Shown in pieces: positions 33,923 to 42,341 of a stretch of DNA of 58,516 nt. How positions within the stretch are numbered: the stretch's first letter is position 1; each line of letters opens with the position of its first letter. The translations under genes and the position numbers were made by a program. The stretch is taken from positions 1 through 58,516 of the forward strand of contig JADJHR010000021.1 in NCBI GenBank assembly GCA_016707445.1, written 5' to 3'. This DNA comes from Rubrivivax sp. (GTDB lineage Bacteria; Pseudomonadota; Gammaproteobacteria; Burkholderiales; Burkholderiaceae_C). A model generated the notes under the pieces. It made no database searches. It saw only the letters and a list, made by a program, of their open reading frames with translations, and was not told the origin of the DNA.

Positions 33923-34879
33923 TCAGTTGGCGGGCGTCTTGCTTGCCGCGGTGCGCTGGAGCAGGTCGGCCCAGGCCTCGTCGATGCCGGCCTGCAGGCT
34001 GTCGATCTGTTCGGCCGTCAGGTGCCGGTAGCGCCGCTGCAGCGACAGGTAGGACGACAGCGTGCAGCTGCGCTCGGTGTGATTGAGCGTGTAGCGGCGG
34101 CCGTCCTCGATCTCGTAGAGCGGAAAGGCGCCCGACTCGACCGCGTGGCGTGCTGTCGTCAGCGCACCGTCGTCGGCCACGCCCCAGCCGTCCAGGCACG
34201 GGATCAGCAGCGTGATGAAGCGCATGCCGCGAATCGCCTTGGCCTTGGCCACCTTGCGCCGCAGGTCGGCCAGGTGACCGATGCTGGCGGTGGCGACATA
34301 GGGCACGCCATGCGCGGCCATGATGGCCGACATGTTCTTCTTGCGCGTGAGCTTGCCGGCCGGGGTGGACCCGGTGCGCGCGTACTGCGGCGTCGACGAC
34401 GACTTCTGCGCGCCGGTGTTCATGTAGCCCTCGTTGTCGAGGCAGAAGTACAGGATGTTCTCGTTGCGCTCGGCGGCCGACGACAGGCATTGAAAGCCGA
34501 TGTCGTAGGTGCCGCCGTCGCCGGCCAGCACGATGACCTGGGTGTCGGGCCGGCCGGTGGCGTCGAGCGCGCGCCGCAGGCCCGAGGCTGCCGCTGCGCT
34601 GGATTCCAACGTCGGCTGATAAACCGGGATGCGCAATGAACTGAAAGGCTGCGGCCCAGAGATGATGGCCATGCACGACGGCGGGATCACGGCCATGGTG
34701 TCGGGCCCGAGCACGTCGAGGATGTGCCGCACGGTCAGCGGCTCGACACAGCCCGGGCAGGCGGCGTGGCCTGAGCAGATCAGTGGCGCCGCGGCTGCTG
34801 CCGTTGCGGATGCGGATGCGGATGCGGATGCGGTCGCGGTTGTGGTTGCGGGTGTCTGTTGGAGAGTCATGGCTTGCAT
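33923..34879 (-). CDS. padI: Phenylglyoxylate:acceptor oxidoreductase, TPP-binding subunit
   Basis: 318-residue thiamine-diphosphate subunit, converting phenylglyoxylate plus CoA to benzoyl-CoA and CO2 with its partners. Motifs: SGHAACPGCVEPLTVRHIL, IPPSCMAIISG, and GDGGTYDIGFQCLSSAAERN followed by CLDNEGYMNTGAQKSSSTP, close to POR beta subunits. An Ala/Ser/Thr-only stretch (about residues 9-30), encoded by a hexamer repeat, precedes the conserved part. ATG at 34879 follows the padG stop by four bases; ATG at 34870 is an alternative. It ends the padEHGI operon. Confidence 0.88.
   Translation of the reverse strand: MQAMTLQQTPATTTATASASASASATAAAAAPLICSGHAACPGCVEPLTVRHILDVLGPDTMAVIPPSCMAIISGPQPFSSLRIPVYQPTLESSAAAASGLRRALDATGRPDTQVIVLAGDGGTYDIGFQCLSSAAERNENILYFCLDNEGYMNTGAQKSSSTPQYARTGSTPAGKLTRKKNMSAIMAAHGVPYVATASIGHLADLRRKVAKAKAIRGMRFITLLIPCLDGWGVADDGALTTARHAVESGAFPLYEIEDGRRYTLNHTERSCTLSSYLSLQRRYRHLTAEQIDSLQAGIDEAWADLLQRTAASKTPAN
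34805..34833. repeat. TGCGGA hexamer tandem repeat inside padI
   Basis: TGCGGA is repeated four times plus a partial copy. On the coding strand it gives alternating Ala-Ser codons in the PadI N-terminus. As the unit is six bases, gain or loss of copies would keep the reading frame and only lengthen or shorten the linker. Confidence 0.8.
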
Positions 34880-34883
34880 TCGG

Positions 34884-36050
34884 TCAGCGCACCCACAGTG
34901 AAGCCGACTGCGGCTCGGCGGCCAGTGCCTGCTGCACCGCGCGCACGATCGTGTCGGGCGAGACGTCGACACCGCCGACGCCAGCCAGGCAGCCGCGCAC
35001 CCGTGGTGCCTGCGGAACGCCGTACAGCGCCGATCGCAGTTCCTGCAGCAGCACGCCGCCGAGGCCGGGCGAATGGTTGCGGTCGAGCACGACCACGTCG
35101 GCCACACCGCCCTCACCGGTCAGTGCTGCGCGCAGCGCGGCCGTTGGCAACGGACGCAGCAGGCGCAGCTTGAGCAAGCCGACCGCCAGCCCCGACGCGC
35201 GCATCGCATCGACCGCCTCGCGTGCGGTGCCGCACAGGCTGCCCAGGCCGACGATGATGACGTCGGCGCCGTCACAGCGGTAGCGCTCGATCACACCGTG
35301 GCTGCGCCCGCTGAGCTCACCCCATTCACGGTCGGCGTCGGCCAGCAGCGTGGGCACCTGCGCCATCGCGGCGTCGATGTCCTGGCGGTGCCGGTTGAAC
35401 ATGTCGGCCGAGACCACGTTGCCCCAGGACGAGCCGATGGCCGTGTCCAGCCGTTGCGCAGGGGCATAGGCCGGCAAGTAGCGGTCGACCATCTCCTGCG
35501 ACGGCAGCTCGACCGGCTCGAGCGCATGCGAGACATAAAACGCGTCCAGGTTCACCAGCACCGGCAGCAGTGCCTGCTCGGCCACGCGGAAGGCCTGGAT
35601 CACGCTGTCCAGGGCCTCTTGCGCCGTTTCGACGTAGAGCTGGATCCAGCCGGTGTCGCGCTGCGACAGGCTGTCGGTCTGATCGGGCCAGAAGGCCCAG
35701 GGCGAGGCCACCGTGCGGTTGACGTTGGCCATCACGATCGGCGCGCGCGCGCCGGCAGCGTAGTGCAGCAGTTCGTGCATCAGCAGCAGGCCCTGCGACG
35801 CGGTGGCGGTGAACACCCGTGCGCCGGCCAGCGACGCCGGAATGCAGGCCGACATCACCGAGTGCTCGGACTCGGGCGTGATGATCTCGGCATCAAAGCC
35901 GCCTTCGGCCTGGAAGTCGGTCAGCTTCTCCAGCACCGGAGTCTGCGGCGTGATCGGATAGACCGGCACCACTTGCGGCCGCGCCAGCCGTGCGCCCCAG
36001 GCCACGGCGTGGTTGCCGGTCAAGAGCCGGATCGCCGGGTTGCGCGTCAT
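34884..36050 (-). CDS. padG: Phenylglyoxylate:acceptor oxidoreductase, alpha subunit
   Basis: 388-residue 2-oxoacid oxidoreductase alpha subunit: VVPVYPITPQTPVLEKLTDF (domain I), ITPESEHSVMSACIPASLAG, ASQGLLLMHELLHYAAGARA, and a domain II with DVVVLDRNHSPGLGGVLLQE. The pattern follows pyruvate:ferredoxin oxidoreductase alpha subunits. It is translated by ATGA coupling after padH. With padE (gamma), padI (TPP) and the FAD/ferredoxin protein it completes the enzyme. Confidence 0.88.
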   Translation of the reverse strand: MTRNPAIRLLTGNHAVAWGARLARPQVVPVYPITPQTPVLEKLTDFQAEGGFDAEIITPESEHSVMSACIPASLAGARVFTATASQGLLLMHELLHYAAGARAPIVMANVNRTVASPWAFWPDQTDSLSQRDTGWIQLYVETAQEALDSVIQAFRVAEQALLPVLVNLDAFYVSHALEPVELPSQEMVDRYLPAYAPAQRLDTAIGSSWGNVVSADMFNRHRQDIDAAMAQVPTLLADADREWGELSGRSHGVIERYRCDGADVIIVGLGSLCGTAREAVDAMRASGLAVGLLKLRLLRPLPTAALRAALTGEGGVADVVVLDRNHSPGLGGVLLQELRSALYGVPQAPRVRGCLAGVGGVDVSPDTIVRAVQQALAAEPQSASLWVR

Positions 36051-37699
36051 CGCAGTTCCTCCTGCATCACCATCGACCCGCTCGGGCATTCGCTGACACA
36101 CAGCCCGCAGCCCTTGCAGTAGTCGCTCAGCACCACGTAGCCGTCACCCTGGCGCAGCACCGCCATGTCGGGGCAGTAGGTGACGCAGTTGTCGCAGTTC
36201 GTGCAGGTGCCGCACGAGAAGCAACGGTCGGCCTCGGCCAGTGCGGCCTCGATGTCGAGACCGAGTTGAACCTCGGCCTGCCCGCGCAGGCGCAGCGACA
36301 GTTCGAGCGTGGTCTCGGTGGCCCGGGGCTGGTGCGGGTGGTGGTAGCGGCTGATCGATTCGAGCCCGACCGCGCGCTGGGGCACCGCCGCGTCGGTGTC
36401 GGGCACCTGACCCGTCAGACTGCGATGGATGGCCAGCGCAGCGCGCTCGCCCATGCCCACCGCCTCGGTGACGTAGCGCGCCATGCTCGCCAGGTCACCG
36501 CCGGCCCAGATGTCGCTGGCGCTGGTGGCACCGTTGCGATCCACCGCCAGCAGCGCGCCGCTGCAGGCCAGCGACGGTTTCAGCGACGACAGATCGGGAT
36601 CCTGCCCGATCGCGCTGACGATGGCGTCGACGCTGAGCGTGAAGTCGCTGCCGGCGACCGGGTCGAGCGTGAACATGCCCCGTTGGGCACCGGCCAGAAA
36701 GCGCACGCCGATGCCGTCTACGCGGACAGTCCCGTCAGGCTGTGGCGTGGCGCCTTTCAGCATCGACGAATCGATCAACCGGATGCCTTCTTCGATCGCC
36801 TCGGCCACTTCGGCCGCCTGCGCGGGCAGGCGGTCTTCGGCTTCCAGCGTCAGCAGGCTCACATCGTGACCGGCGCGGCGCGCACTGCGTGCCACATCGA
36901 AAGCCGCACTGCCGCCACCCACCACCAGCAGACGGCGCCCGAGCGGCGGCGTGTCATCCGCGGCCACTCGCGCCAGGTATTCGGCGCCGTCCATCACCCA
37001 GGGCCGGTCATAGTCCAGCGGCGCCAGGCGCTTGCTGATGGCCGCACCCGTGGCCATGTAGACCGCGTCGTGCTCGTCGCGCAGCCGCGCCAGGTCCTGC
37101 GGGCCGGACAGGGGCTGCCCGCAGCGCAGGTCCAGGCCCATGTCGACGATGCGGGCGATCTCGCCGTCGAGCACGTCGCGCCCGAGGCGATAGCCCGGAA
37201 TGCCGTAGCGCATCAGGCCACCCAGCAAGGGCTTGGCCTCGACCAGCGTGACGCGGTAACCCAGGCGGCGCAACTGATAGGCCGCCGACAAGCCCGAAGG
37301 CCCGCCGCCCACCACGGCGACCGACTGCGTGCGCTCGGCCTCGGCGCGTGGCAGCGCCCAGCCGCGCTCCAGCGCCGTGTCGCCGACGAAGCGTTCGAGC
37401 TTGCAGATGGCCAGCGCCTCGTCGTGGCCGCTGCGGTTGCAGGCCGTTTCACAAGGGTGGTGGCAGACGCGGCCGGCAATCGCCGGAAACGGGTTGTGCA
37501 GCGCCAGCGTCAGCCAGGCGCCGTGGGTGTTGCCGACACGTGCCTGCGTGATCCACTGCGCAATCTCGCCGCCGACCGGGCAAGCCTGATGGCAGGGCGA
37601 CGGCGCACGGATGTGCAGCGGCAGCATCGCGCGCCAGGTGCCGGTCTTGATGGCCTCGGTGGTGCGGGTGGTCCAGATCGCGGGTTCAACGGCATTCAT
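36047..37699 (-). CDS. padH: Phenylglyoxylate:acceptor oxidoreductase, FAD subunit fused to a 2[4Fe-4S] ferredoxin domain
   Basis: 550 residues. The N-terminus has the GltD-like Fe-S region (CHQACPVGGEI, CHHPCETACNR). FAD binding is at VAVVGGGPSGLSAAYQLRRL, NAD(P) binding at LLVVGGGSAAFDVARSARR, and a second FAD motif is SDIWAGGDLASMARYVTEAV. The C-terminus is a ferredoxin domain (CFSCGTCTNCDNCVTYCP and CKGCGLCVSECPSG). In Thauera the NAD-reducing FAD subunit (PadH, about 420 residues) and the ferredoxin (PadF) are separate; here they appear to be one chain. It couples to padE and padG through ATGA overlaps. Confidence 0.87.
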   Translation of the reverse strand: MNAVEPAIWTTRTTEAIKTGTWRAMLPLHIRAPSPCHQACPVGGEIAQWITQARVGNTHGAWLTLALHNPFPAIAGRVCHHPCETACNRSGHDEALAICKLERFVGDTALERGWALPRAEAERTQSVAVVGGGPSGLSAAYQLRRLGYRVTLVEAKPLLGGLMRYGIPGYRLGRDVLDGEIARIVDMGLDLRCGQPLSGPQDLARLRDEHDAVYMATGAAISKRLAPLDYDRPWVMDGAEYLARVAADDTPPLGRRLLVVGGGSAAFDVARSARRAGHDVSLLTLEAEDRLPAQAAEVAEAIEEGIRLIDSSMLKGATPQPDGTVRVDGIGVRFLAGAQRGMFTLDPVAGSDFTLSVDAIVSAIGQDPDLSSLKPSLACSGALLAVDRNGATSASDIWAGGDLASMARYVTEAVGMGERAALAIHRSLTGQVPDTDAAVPQRAVGLESISRYHHPHQPRATETTLELSLRLRGQAEVQLGLDIEAALAEADRCFSCGTCTNCDNCVTYCPDMAVLRQGDGYVVLSDYCKGCGLCVSECPSGSMVMQEELR

Positions 37700-38253
37700 G
37701 GCGCCACCCCGGCGAGTTGACGGTCGACCTGCTGGTAGCCCTGTTCACAGGCGGCCAGGTTCTCTTCACGCCGCTGCGGGGCCTGTTCGCCCACGGTGCG
37801 CAACAGGCCGGGCAACGGCGGCGACTGCAGCGCGCGCGCCAGGCCGCCCAGCAAGGTGGAGTTGACGATGCGCCCCAGACCCTGGCTGCGCGCGATCGAC
37901 AGCCCGTCGAGTGCGATCACGCGCAAGCCGGGAAAGGCGCGCGCGATCTCGTCCGAACTGCGTGCCGAGTTGACGACGATCACGGTGCCGGCATGGGCGG
38001 TGGCCAGCAACCGGCCCTCGAGCAAGCTGGCGTCGAAGCACAGGATGGCGTCTGCGCGCTCGATGTCACAGCGCAGGCGCACCGGTCGCTCGTCCACCCG
38101 CAGGTAGGAACTGACTGGCGTACCCCGGCGCGCACCGCCATAACTGGCAAAGCACTGCACCTGCAGCCCCTGGTCGAAATAGGCGGCCGCCAGCAGGTTG
38201 CCGGCGGTTTGTGCGCCCTGCCCGCCTCGGCCCTGGATCACGATCTGCAGCAT
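37696..38253 (-). CDS. padE: Phenylglyoxylate:acceptor oxidoreductase, gamma subunit
   Basis: 185-residue gamma subunit: MLQIVIQGRGGQGAQTAGNL, CFASYGGARRGTPVSSYLR and TVIVVNSARSSDEIARAFPG, with SQGLGRIVNSTLLGGLARAL. This is the typical 2-oxoacid oxidoreductase gamma fold. It is the first gene of padE-padH-padG-padI; ATG at 38253 is chosen over upstream starts because the family begins at this point. A palindrome 64 bases upstream suggests control by the divergent LysR protein. Confidence 0.88.
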   Translation of the reverse strand: MLQIVIQGRGGQGAQTAGNLLAAAYFDQGLQVQCFASYGGARRGTPVSSYLRVDERPVRLRCDIERADAILCFDASLLEGRLLATAHAGTVIVVNSARSSDEIARAFPGLRVIALDGLSIARSQGLGRIVNSTLLGGLARALQSPPLPGLLRTVGEQAPQRREENLAACEQGYQQVDRQLAGVAP

Positions 38254-38316
38254 GGCCAGCCTCGACCTCCACGCGTCCGAAGGCGGACGCCTGGAGCGCA
38301 ATCTAGCCTCGGGCTG

Positions 38317-38333
38317 TCAATTCGTCGAATTGA
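38317..38333. promoter_or_regulatory. 17-bp palindrome between padE and lysR
   Basis: TCAATTCG, a central T and CGAATTGA form a perfect palindrome in the 129-base divergent gap, about 50 bases before the LysR start. It contains a T-N11-A spacing, the LysR-box format. A LysR protein normally represses its own gene from such a site and activates the divergent operon, here padEHGI. Binding is inferred. Confidence 0.6.
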
Positions 38334-38382
38334 TTGTCAGAATCTGCCGCATTCACCAAACAGATGGACAAGAGGCCTGTGC

Positions 38383-39309
38383 ATGAGCTTTCGCCAGCTC
38401 GACCTGAACCTGCTGCGCGTGCTGTGCGCCGTGCATCACACCGGATCGGTGACCGAGGCCGGGCGCCAGCTGGCGCTGTCGCAGCCGGCTACCAGCAACG
38501 CGCTGGCGCGGCTGCGGCGCCACTTCGACGACGCACTGTTCGTGCGCTCGCCAGCCGGCCTGCACCCCACGCGGCTGGTGCAGCGCATCGCACCCGAGGT
38601 CGCCGCGCACCTGCGTGCGCTGGAGGCGACGCTGACGACGCGCGATCATTTCGACCCGGCGGTGGCGCAGGTGCACTGGCGGCTGTCGCTGTCCGATCTG
38701 GGCGAGTTGATGTTCCTGGCGCCGCTGGCCCAGGCGCTGCGCCAGCAATCGCCGAACTGCCTGGTCTCGAACGTCGCCGTCGACGCGAACCGGGTCAGTG
38801 CCGCACTGGAATCGCGCGACATCGACCTGGCGATCGGCATCCTGCTGCCCGAGCACAGCGGCATCACCAGCGAGCCGCTGTTCAACGAACACTTCGTGGC
38901 CATCACCGGCAGCCACTGGCGGCCCGCGGCCGGCCGCGTGTCCACCACGCTGAGCATGCAGCAGCTGGCACGCGCCTCGCTGGCGGTGGCCGCACCCGCG
39001 GCCACCTTCCACGGCAGCGTCGAGGCCATGCTGGCGCGGCTGAAGCTGCAGGATCGCGCGGTGCTGCGCGCGCGCCACTACGGCGCATTGCCCGAGCTGG
39101 TGACACGCACCGACCTGCTGGCCATCGTGCCGCAGATGTTCGCCCACTCGCTGGCGCCGCGCTACGACGTGCGCATCTGGGAGCTGCCCGGCCACGGCCC
39201 GCGCTACAGCGTGCGCATGGTGTGGCATCAAAGCTCAACCGACGACGCGGCGCAGGCCTGGCTGCGCGGGCATGTGCGCGCGCTGTTCGCGCGCGATGAA
39301 GAGCGCTGA
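38383..39309 (+). CDS. LysR-family transcriptional regulator
   Basis: 308 residues: N-terminal HTH (MSFRQLDLNLLRVLCAVHHT, LALSQPATSNALARLRRHFD, DALFVRSPAGLHPT) of the NahR/NodD-like branch, then a periplasmic-binding-like effector domain. Start ATG at 38383; an open extension upstream overlaps padE and is rejected. Because of its divergent position it probably regulates padEHGI in answer to phenylglyoxylate or a related aromatic acid; the effector is not known. Confidence 0.85.
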   Translation: MSFRQLDLNLLRVLCAVHHTGSVTEAGRQLALSQPATSNALARLRRHFDDALFVRSPAGLHPTRLVQRIAPEVAAHLRALEATLTTRDHFDPAVAQVHWRLSLSDLGELMFLAPLAQALRQQSPNCLVSNVAVDANRVSAALESRDIDLAIGILLPEHSGITSEPLFNEHFVAITGSHWRPAAGRVSTTLSMQQLARASLAVAAPAATFHGSVEAMLARLKLQDRAVLRARHYGALPELVTRTDLLAIVPQMFAHSLAPRYDVRIWELPGHGPRYSVRMVWHQSSTDDAAQAWLRGHVRALFARDEER

Positions 39310-39327
39310 ACAGCGCTGCGAGATCCT

Positions 39328-39621
39328 GTGCCAGCGCAGCACGCGCCGGCCGCGGGCAGAAGTCAGCGCCCTGGCGCCACCCATTCGTTGCCGCTCACGG
39401 CCCCCGTGCGCAGTTTCCTTGCCAAACAGGGCATCGACGCCATCTGCGTGCACCGCATCGGGCCGGCCGCGGCAAACATCTCCAGGTTGGCACAGCAGGG
39501 AAAGTTCGATCTCGTGATGATGGGAACGCAGGGACGAGGCGCAATCGACGGCGTGCTCTTGGGTTCGGTCGCGACCAAGGTGCTATCCCAATGCTGTGCG
39601 CCCGTGCTGTTGATACGCTGA
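39328..39621 (+). pseudogene. Truncated universal stress protein (UspA C-terminal half)
   Basis: From about 39388 the frame encodes the last half of a UspA domain: VRSFLAKQGIDAICVHRIG, QQGKFDLVMMGTQGRGAIDG, and LLGSVATKVLSQCCAPVLLI. The nucleotide-binding GxxGxG...S signature is intact. The N-terminal beta-strand (usually ILVAVDGS) and helix are missing, as the LysR gene ends 18 bases before the only start (GTG). About 75 of some 145 residues remain, so it is a remnant unless a shortened form is made. Confidence 0.7.
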
Positions 39622-39924
39622 ACGGCCGGCCAGCCTGTGAACACTGGGGACCAAGGGGAATGCACCTGCCGGTTGAGATGCGAGAGCGTTCCCTCTCAAC
39701 GCCAAGTTCGGACTGCCTAGACGTTGTCGTGACAAGGCACGCGCGCAGGCACCGAACCTGATTGAGGCCTGTGCATCGAGCAGTCGAACGCAATGGCGCC
39801 AGTTTTCTTGACCTTTCCTAAGTCCGTGCGACGTCGATCGGGCAAGGTATGGAACACCGGCATATCGCGCCCATCTCAGACTCAAGACAGGCGACGGGCG
39901 TCTGTCAAGCCAGAGGAGATCGAG
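39622..39924. other. Intergenic region upstream of the hemerythrin/Dnr unit
   Basis: No coding sequence is supported in these 303 bases. An imperfect hairpin is present with arms GTTGAGA (39672-39678) and TCTCAAC (39694-39700), without a T run. The promoter of the following four genes must lie here or at the 3' side; TTGACC near 39814 could be a -35 element, but no good -10 is seen. Confidence 0.5.
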
Positions 39925-40437
39925 ATGAAGACCATGGGATTTCACCGCCTGACCGCGGCCGTCGCTGCCACCGCCATCGCCGCAGCCTTCGCATCATTCG
40001 CGCCCGGCCTTGCCCAGGCGCAGAGTCACGACCATGGCCACGACGCCGCCACTCCTGCCAAGCTGAGCCTGGATCATGGCCACAAATGGACCACCGACGC
40101 GCCGCTGCGCACTGGCATGAGCCGCATTCGTGCGCTCGTCGAGCCGCAACTCGCAGCAGCCCACGCCGGCAAGCTGAGCCCGGCGCAGTACCTTGCACTC
40201 GCCGGCCAGGTCGAGACCGAGGTTGGCGGCATCGTGGCCAACTGCAAACTCGAGCCGAAGGCCGATGCGGTGCTGCACATCGTCATCGGCGAGATCGGTG
40301 CCGGGACGGACGCGATGGCCGGCAAGGCGGGCCAGAAACGCCCGGAGCAAGGCCTGGTCCAGGTCGCAAAAGCGGTCAATGCCTATGCGGGACACTTCAA
40401 CCACCCCGGTTTCACGCCGATCCGCAAGGTCCAGTGA
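39925..40437 (+). CDS. Secreted His-rich protein of unknown function
   Basis: 170 residues with a clear Sec signal peptide (MKTMGFHRLTAAVAATAIAA, cleavage after LAQA), followed by a His/Asp cluster SHDHGHDAATP that might bind metal. The mature part is mainly helical (ALVEPQLAAAHAGKLSPAQY, GQVETEVGGIVANCKLEPKA), with one Cys and a C-terminal HFNHPGF. ATG at 39925 has GAGGAG upstream. It heads an apparent operon with a hemerythrin and a Dnr-like regulator, so a role in metal, oxygen or NO handling in the periplasm is possible. Confidence 0.75.
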   Translation: MKTMGFHRLTAAVAATAIAAAFASFAPGLAQAQSHDHGHDAATPAKLSLDHGHKWTTDAPLRTGMSRIRALVEPQLAAAHAGKLSPAQYLALAGQVETEVGGIVANCKLEPKADAVLHIVIGEIGAGTDAMAGKAGQKRPEQGLVQVAKAVNAYAGHFNHPGFTPIRKVQ

Positions 40438-40457
40438 AACCACCGAAGGAGTACGCC

Positions 40458-40931
40458 ATGAACTTCACCATTCCCACTCCCTTGCAGCAGGAACATGAAG
40501 CGTTGCACGACGAGTTGCGCCGCGCCACCCAGGCGGGCGGCGAAGTCGGCGAGGCCGCCAAGACCTTGGCCGGGCTGATGCACGGGCATTTCGTCAAGGA
40601 AGACCAGATCGCCTTGCCGCCGCTGGGCCTGCTGGGCGCGTTGTCGCGCGGCGAGTTCAGCACTGAGATGAACAACGTGCTGGCCTTGACCGACCGCCTG
40701 CAGGCCGAGCTGCCCCAGATGCTGGAGGAACACAAGGCCATCGTCGCCGCGCTACAGCGTCTGCAGGTGGCCGCCGAGCACGCTGGTCGCAGCGATATCG
40801 TCGCGTTCGCGCAGCAGCTGGTCCAGCACGCACGCACCGAAGAGGACGTGATGTACCCGGCCGCGCTGCTGGTCGGCCATCATGTGCGGCTGCTGGCTGC
40901 CCGGCATGCTGATCAGCGGGCTTCAGCGTGA
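40458..40931 (+). CDS. Hemerythrin-like HHE protein
   Basis: 157 residues with diiron-ligand motifs LQQEHEALHDEL, LMHGHFVKEDQIALPPL, MLEEHKAIVAALQRL and LVQHARTEEDVMYPAALLV spread over four predicted helices. Soluble, no signal peptide. It lies 20 bases after the secreted protein and overlaps the next gene (GTGA). In denitrifiers such proteins are linked to NO and oxygen stress. Confidence 0.82.
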   Translation: MNFTIPTPLQQEHEALHDELRRATQAGGEVGEAAKTLAGLMHGHFVKEDQIALPPLGLLGALSRGEFSTEMNNVLALTDRLQAELPQMLEEHKAIVAALQRLQVAAEHAGRSDIVAFAQQLVQHARTEEDVMYPAALLVGHHVRLLAARHADQRASA

Positions 40932-41548
40932 CCGCGCCGGCCATGCGTACCCCGGCGTTCTTCGACGAGGCGCCAAGCATCATCGTGCATGACGCCTTGG
41001 CGCAGACGCTGGGCGCCGCGCAGGACGGCATGCTTGAATACCGCTACATCGATGCCGTCAAGCTGGCCGGGCATTCGTGCCCGACCGTGGCCGGCGCCTG
41101 GCTGATGACGCGCGCAGCGCTGGCCCGGCTGTACCCTGGTGAGGCGCCGCGCCGCGGCGAAGTGCGGGTTGAACTGCGCGAGCCGCAGGACGCAGGCGTG
41201 GTCGGTGTCGTGGCCAGTGTGGCAACACTGGTCACCGGCGCGGCCGGCGTGGGTGGTTTCAAGGGCCTGGCCGGTCGCCATTCGCGGCGCAACCTGCTGG
41301 CATTCGATGTGCCGATGCATGGCGAGATGCGCTTCACGCGGCTGGACAATGGCCACAGCGTTGAGGTTTCGCACCAACTGGAGGCGGTGCCACGCCCGGC
41401 CGTCCTGATGGCGCAGATGCAGGCCGCACTCGTGCCGCGGGCCGACCACGTCCAGCGAGAGGCTTTCGCGAAGGTCTGGCAAGACTGGGTGCGCACCATC
41501 CTCGTCGAACATGCGAACGACCCCGCACTGATCACCATGGAGAACTGA
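40928..41548 (+). CDS. Uncharacterised protein with a GHxCP motif (FmdE-like?)
   Basis: 206 residues. The block YIDAVKLAGHSCPTVAGAWL, with His and Cys, recalls the metal site of FmdE-type proteins, and GEVRVELREPQDAGVVGVVA followed by VTGAAGVGGFKGLAGRHSRR looks conserved. I do not recognise a precise function. It starts with GTG inside the hemerythrin stop and is followed six bases later by the Dnr-like regulator, so it belongs to that unit. Confidence 0.6.
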   Translation: MTAPAMRTPAFFDEAPSIIVHDALAQTLGAAQDGMLEYRYIDAVKLAGHSCPTVAGAWLMTRAALARLYPGEAPRRGEVRVELREPQDAGVVGVVASVATLVTGAAGVGGFKGLAGRHSRRNLLAFDVPMHGEMRFTRLDNGHSVEVSHQLEAVPRPAVLMAQMQAALVPRADHVQREAFAKVWQDWVRTILVEHANDPALITMEN

Positions 41549-41554
41549 CACCCG

Positions 41555-42244
41555 ATGGCTCGCCGCGAGATCGCAGCGCAGGCCTTCTTGGCGGCACTGC
41601 CGATGTTCAAGGCCCTGGACGAAGCCACGCTCGCCCGGCTGGCGGCGGCGACCACGCCGCGCCGGCTGGCGCGTGGCGAACGCCTGTTCAGCAAAGGCGA
41701 TGCCGCGACGAGCATGTACGTGGTGGTGCACGGTGAGATCAGGCTCATCGCGCGCAGCCCGGCGCGAGGCGAACGGCTCACCGGTGTTGTCGGCGCCGGC
41801 CGCAGTTTCGGCGAGCCGGTGATGTTTCTCGAACGGCCTGCCTTGGTCGACGCAGAAGCGGCCGGCGACGCACTGGTGCTGCAGTTGACGAAAGAAGCGG
41901 TTTTCGCCGAGATCGAACGCAGCCCGCGCTTCGCTCGGCGTGTCATCGCCAGTCTGAGCCAGCGCACCGAGGCCTTGGTGCAAGAGCTCGACCGTCTGGC
42001 CCTGGGCAGCGGCCGCGAACGCCTGGTCGACTACCTTGTGCGGCGCGCCGGCAACGGGCCCGGGCCGCAACTTTTCACGCTGCCGGCCACCAAGGCGTCC
42101 ATCGCCTCGCAACTCAGCCTGACGCCCGAGCACTTCTCTCGCCTGCTGCGCGATTTGGTGGCTGCCGGGTTGCTGCAGATGCAGGGACGCCGCATCAGCG
42201 TGCCCGACGTGCAACGACTCGCCGGCAACAAGGCAATGCCTTGA
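41555..42244 (+). CDS. Crp/Fnr-family regulator, Dnr-like
   Basis: 229 residues: N-terminal cyclic-nucleotide-binding-like barrel (FKALDEATLARLAAATTPRR, GDAATSMYVVVHGEIRLIAR, GRSFGEPVMFLERPALVDAE), long dimer helix, then a C-terminal HTH (TKASIASQLSLTPEHFSRLL). There is no Cys, so it is not an Fe-S FNR. Dnr/NnrR proteins sense NO, perhaps through haem. Located after the hemerythrin unit. It could recognise the TTGAT-type box at 7569, but this is unproven. Confidence 0.82.
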   Translation: MARREIAAQAFLAALPMFKALDEATLARLAAATTPRRLARGERLFSKGDAATSMYVVVHGEIRLIARSPARGERLTGVVGAGRSFGEPVMFLERPALVDAEAAGDALVLQLTKEAVFAEIERSPRFARRVIASLSQRTEALVQELDRLALGSGRERLVDYLVRRAGNGPGPQLFTLPATKASIASQLSLTPEHFSRLLRDLVAAGLLQMQGRRISVPDVQRLAGNKAMP

Positions 42245-42341
42245 CACCACGACCCTGAGTTCTGTTCAGCTCGCGCGGCGCCAAGGGCCCGCAAAAGCTC
42301 GCGCGGCGCCTGGCCCCAGCCTTCCCATCACTTTGGCTTGC

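Noticed and set aside
39672..39700. GTTGAGA/TCTCAAC hairpin after the uspA remnant as a terminator
   Set aside because: Wide loop and no U tract; noted only in the intergenic description.
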